Assembly: GCF_000427665.1 (NCBI RefSeq)
Contig: NZ_KE386572.1
Coordinates: 1,822,196-1,886,195 of the forward strand
Source: Geminicoccus roseus DSM 18922
Lineage (GTDB): Bacteria > Pseudomonadota > Alphaproteobacteria > Geminicoccales > Geminicoccaceae
DNA length: 64,000 nucleotides
Reading direction: 5' to 3'
Each line of letters starts with the position of its first letter. The first letter of the stretch is position 1. Shown piece by piece: positions 61,694 to 64,000 of the stretch. Under the pieces are notes generated by a model. The model saw nothing but the letters and a program-made list of their open reading frames with translations. It had not been told where the DNA came from and did no database searches. A program made the position numbers and the translations under genes.

Positions 61694-62631
61694 GCGTCCT
61701 GGTTGTTGCCGAGCTCGATGCCGGCGGGGTCGCCAAGGCCTCCCTTTCCGCCATCACCGCAGCCAGCCAGCTGGGCGGCCCGGTCCATCTTCTACTCCTG
61801 GGCGCAGGCGTCGATGCGGGCGCAGCGTCGAAGGTAGCGGGCGTGGAGAAGGTGCTGGTGGGTGATGCTCCCCATCTGGCCCACCCATCGGCGGAGGACG
61901 CCGCCGCCATCCTGGTCGCCCTTGCGGCGGGCTACGACCATCTGGTCGCGGCTTCCACCAGCTTCGGCAAGAACGTGATGCCGCGCGTGGCGGCCCTGCT
62001 CGACATCGCCCAGGTGAGCGATGTGGTCGAAGTGCTCGGAGCCGACCGGTTCAAGCGCTACATCTATGCCGGCAACGCGCTTGCGACAGTCGTCAGCACC
62101 GACCCCAAGCGGGTTCTGACCATCCGTACCACCTCCTTCGCGCCCGCAGCCGCCGAGGGCGGTTCCGCCAGCGTCGAGACGATCGATCTTCCGCAAGCTT
62201 CGGGCCTGTCCAGCTTTGTCGGACAGGAAGTCAGCAAGAGCGAGCGGCCTGAGCTGACCTCGGCGCGGATCGTTGTGTCGGGTGGCCGTGGCATGGGTTC
62301 CGGCGAGAACTTCAAGCTCCTGGACGAGCTTGCGGACGCGCTCGGCGCCGCAGTGGGCGCCAGCCGTGCCGCGGTCGACGCCGGCTTTGTGCCGAACGAC
62401 TACCAGGTCGGGCAGACCGGCAAGATCGTCGCTCCTGACCTCTATGTCGCGGTGGGGATCTCCGGCGCCATCCAGCATCTGGCCGGCATGAAGGACTCGA
62501 AGGTCATCGTCGCGATCAACAAGGATGAAGAGGCACCGATGTTCCAGGTCGCCGATTTCGGCCTGGTTGGCGACCTCTTCAAGATCATCCCTGAGCTCAC
62601 CGAAGAAGTGAAACGAGCGAAATCGTCCTGA
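61690..62631 (+). CDS. etfA: Electron transfer flavoprotein alpha subunit
   Basis: Alpha subunit (313 residues) carrying FAD. The C-terminal FAD domain shows [40 protein letters not shown] and the phrases [20 protein letters not shown] and [19 protein letters not shown], all conserved in ETF-alpha. Passes electrons to ETF-ubiquinone oxidoreductase. Coupled to etfB; the next gene follows after 29 bases. Confidence 0.96.
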   Translation: MSVLVVAELDAGGVAKASLSAITAASQLGGPVHLLLLGAGVDAGAASKVAGVEKVLVGDAPHLAHPSAEDAAAILVALAAGYDHLVAASTSFGKNVMPRVAALLDIAQVSDVVEVLGADRFKRYIYAGNALATVVSTDPKRVLTIRTTSFAPAAAEGGSASVETIDLPQASGLSSFVGQEVSKSERPELTSARIVVSGGRGMGSGENFKLLDELADALGAAVGASRAAVDAGFVPNDYQVGQTGKIVAPDLYVAVGISGAIQHLAGMKDSKVIVAINKDEEAPMFQVADFGLVGDLFKIIPELTEEVKRAKSS

Positions 62632-62660
62632 CCCCAGCACGGTACCGGAGCCTCCAGCCG

Positions 62661-63566
62661 ATGGCGCAGCCTGCACAGCATCCTCCGATCCCCGAAATCA
62701 CCACGATCGGTGTGATCGGTGCCGGCCAGATGGGAAGCGGCATCGCCCAGGTTGGCTCCCTGGCCGGCTACCGGGTCAGGCTCGTGGACGTGAACCCGGA
62801 GCAACTTGCGACGGCGATGGGCAAGATCGCCGTGGGGCTGGACCGGCTGGTGAAGAAAGGCCAGCTCACCGACGCGGATAAGGACGTCGCGGTCGGCCGC
62901 ATCTCGTCGCATGGCTCGGTTGCCGACCTGTCGGATTGCGAACTGGTGGTGGAGGCCGCCACCGAGAACGAGCAGATCAAGAAGGCGATCTTCAAGGAAC
63001 TCCTGCCGCACCTGCGGGCGGATGCGATCATCGCGTCGAACACCAGCTCGATCTCGATCACCCGGCTGGCGGCCTCCACGGACCGGCCCGAGCGCTTCAT
63101 CGGCATGCACTTCATGAACCCCGTGCCGGCCATGAAGCTGATCGAGGTGATCCGCGGGATCGCCACCGAGGAGGATACCTACCTCGCGATCCGCGCGGTC
63201 ACCGAGAAGCTGGGCAAGGCGCCGGTGACCGCCGAGGATTTTCCGGCCTTCATCGTCAACCGCATCCTGCTGCCGATGATCAACGAGGCGGTCTATACGC
63301 TGTATGAAGGCGTCGGCAACGTCGACAGCATCGACACCGCGATGAAGCTCGGCGCCAATCACCCGATGGGCCCGCTGGAACTGGCGGACTTCATCGGCCT
63401 GGATACCTGCCTGGCGGTGATGCAGGTCCTCTACGAGGGCCTTGCGGACAGCAAGTACCGGCCGTGTCCGCTGCTGGTGAAGTATGTCGAGGCGGGCTGG
63501 CTCGGGCGCAAGGTGAAGCGGGGCTTCTACGACTACCGAGGCGAGCATCCCGTCCCAACCCGCTGA
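62661..63566 (+). CDS. 3-hydroxybutyryl-CoA dehydrogenase
   Basis: NAD(P)-dependent short-chain 3-hydroxyacyl-CoA dehydrogenase of 301 residues (Hbd/PaaH type). Rossmann motif [20 protein letters not shown] near residues 13-32; active-site region [20 protein letters not shown] with the catalytic His and [19 protein letters not shown]-terminal [20 protein letters not shown]. Acts in fatty-acid oxidation or poly-hydroxybutyrate-linked metabolism; grouping with etfBA is a common alphaproteobacterial order. Confidence 0.95.
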   Translation: MAQPAQHPPIPEITTIGVIGAGQMGSGIAQVGSLAGYRVRLVDVNPEQLATAMGKIAVGLDRLVKKGQLTDADKDVAVGRISSHGSVADLSDCELVVEAATENEQIKKAIFKELLPHLRADAIIASNTSSISITRLAASTDRPERFIGMHFMNPVPAMKLIEVIRGIATEEDTYLAIRAVTEKLGKAPVTAEDFPAFIVNRILLPMINEAVYTLYEGVGNVDSIDTAMKLGANHPMGPLELADFIGLDTCLAVMQVLYEGLADSKYRPCPLLVKYVEAGWLGRKVKRGFYDYRGEHPVPTR

Positions 63567-63601
63567 TCGCGGACGCGGCCGTGCATGCATCCAGGATGTC
63601 G

Positions 63602-63619
63602 CCCCGGATGATTCCGGGG
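63602..63619 (+). terminator. Short hairpin after the dehydrogenase
   Basis: CCCCGG, a six-base loop and CCGGGG form a six-pair stem 36 bases past the stop. No T run. Weak terminator candidate. Confidence 0.3.
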
Positions 63620-63646
63620 GATCGGCACCCCACATGACGAGGATAA

Positions 63647-63661
63647 GCCCGTGTCACGGGC
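63647..63661. promoter_or_regulatory. Palindrome GCCCGTGTCACGGGC
   Basis: A 15-base palindrome (seven-base arms, single central T) lies about 45 bases upstream of the EipB-like start. It could be a regulator binding site; no known regulon motif is claimed. Confidence 0.3.
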
Positions 63662-63706
63662 GATGCTTCGGCGAGCGGAGCGGCCTTGGTGGAAGGGAAC
63701 GCGAAC

Positions 63707-64000
63707 TTGGGTACTAGATCATCGGGGCTGGTGGTCGTGCTCCTGGCGCTTGCTGGATGGTCCGGCTCGGCCGGGGCAGTCGATCTGGCATCGCATCGTG
63801 CTGCCTACCGCCTGAGCCTGGCCGAAGGCGGCCAGGGCACCGTCACCTCCGTGCGCGGCGGCCTCGTGATGGAGTGGAAGAAGTCCTGCGACGGATGGAC
63901 CAGCAACCAGCGGCTGGCCTTCCAGGCGGGGCAGGCGGAAGGCCCGGACTTCTCCTATGACGTGCGGTTCTCGTCCTGGGAATCCACCCAGAACGACCAG
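63707..64000 (+). CDS. EipB-like (DUF1849) periplasmic protein, N-terminal part
   Basis: Start of an exported protein cut by the window end (98 residues visible). Signal-type sequence SSGLVVVLLALAGWSGSAGA precedes VDLASHRAAYRLSLAEGGQG, then GGLVMEWKKSCDGWTSNQRL, matching DUF1849/EipB, an alphaproteobacterial periplasmic beta-spiral protein needed for envelope integrity in Brucella. I choose TTG 63707 behind GGAAGGGA; GTG 63689 is the alternative. A Cys at about residue 55 corresponds to the conserved disulfide Cys of the family. Confidence 0.75.
   Translation, partial: MGTRSSGLVVVLLALAGWSGSAGAVDLASHRAAYRLSLAEGGQGTVTSVRGGLVMEWKKSCDGWTSNQRLAFQAGQAEGPDFSYDVRFSSWESTQNDQ

Noticed and set aside
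1-64000. CRISPR array, transposase, integrase or prophage genes
   Set aside because: No direct-repeat/spacer pattern and no mobile-element protein was seen; the only tandem repeats are inside the Asn/Gly genes.

Overview
The window is GC-rich DNA, with two clearly AT-rich intergenic islands near 9.1-9.7 kb and 49.6-50.1 kb. Gene content points to an alphaproteobacterium, most likely in the Rhodospirillales/Geminicoccales area. The evidence is a DUF1849/EipB-type protein, a twin-helix HIG1-like small protein next to a PduO-type adenosyltransferase, a short Psd-PssA pair, and many GTG/TTG starts with 4-base stop/start overlaps. The species cannot be fixed from this sequence alone. I saw no rRNA, tRNA, CRISPR array, transposase or phage gene.

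Layout. 1-8.9 kb (minus): two RND efflux systems, an MdtABC-like adaptor/permease (permease cut by the window edge) and an AcrAB-like pair, separated by a strong hairpin. 9.7-10.3 kb: a secreted Lys/Tyr/His-rich orphan protein after an AT-rich island. 10.5-15.6 kb (plus): an unusual cassette of an ABC-exporter-like protein with a degenerate nucleotide-binding domain and a large insertion, a stand-alone cyclic-nucleotide-binding protein, a class III adenylate cyclase and an FkbM methyltransferase, tied together by overlapping stops and starts. 15.7-17.2 kb: psd-pssA, the phosphatidylethanolamine pathway. 17.3-18.1 kb: a two-domain universal stress protein.

18.1-30.2 kb is one long minus-strand run: DsbB, a VTT-domain membrane protein, a third RND pump with adaptor and TetR repressor (perfect palindromic operator just upstream of tetR), a CobW-type metal GTPase, a small CGLCG protein, a PgdA-like deacetylase, a BrnA antitoxin without an obvious BrnT toxin, and an NMT1/THI5-type ABC importer (binding protein and two permeases, no ATPase). 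30.4-35.0 kb (plus): a GldA/GldF/GldG-like ABC system plus a DUF4340 protein. 35.1-39.3 kb (minus): siroheme-type sulfite reductase (cysI, cysJ) with a precorrin-2 dehydrogenase-like gene. 39.5-41.0 kb: glycerol kinase. 41.8-46.5 kb (plus): a ribose-type sugar ABC importer with two different permeases and a Tat-signal binding protein.

46.8-50.3 kb: a secreted kelch-like protein, then two tandem secreted Asn/Gly-repeat proteins and an AT-rich stretch. 50.3-58.3 kb: a dimethylglycine/sarcosine dehydrogenase-like flavoprotein and a non-pyrrolysine MttB-family methyltransferase, both suited to betaine/methylamine use, with a Pro-rich lipoprotein, a 59-residue membrane protein, an MscS channel and a DUF2076 protein between them. 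58.9-64 kb (plus): a YbhN/LPG-synthase-like membrane protein, the HIG1-like protein and corrinoid adenosyltransferase, EtfBA, 3-hydroxybutyryl-CoA dehydrogenase, and the start of an EipB-like periplasmic protein.

The most novel-looking element is the cassette at 10.5-15.6 kb. Its nucleotide-binding domain has lost the Walker A lysine, Q-loop glutamine, Walker B aspartate and H-loop histidine, carries an insertion of nearly 300 residues in which a Q-loop-distal motif recurs, and is coupled to an apparent cAMP-making and cAMP-sensing pair. All functional statements are inferences from sequence; no database search or structure prediction was run.
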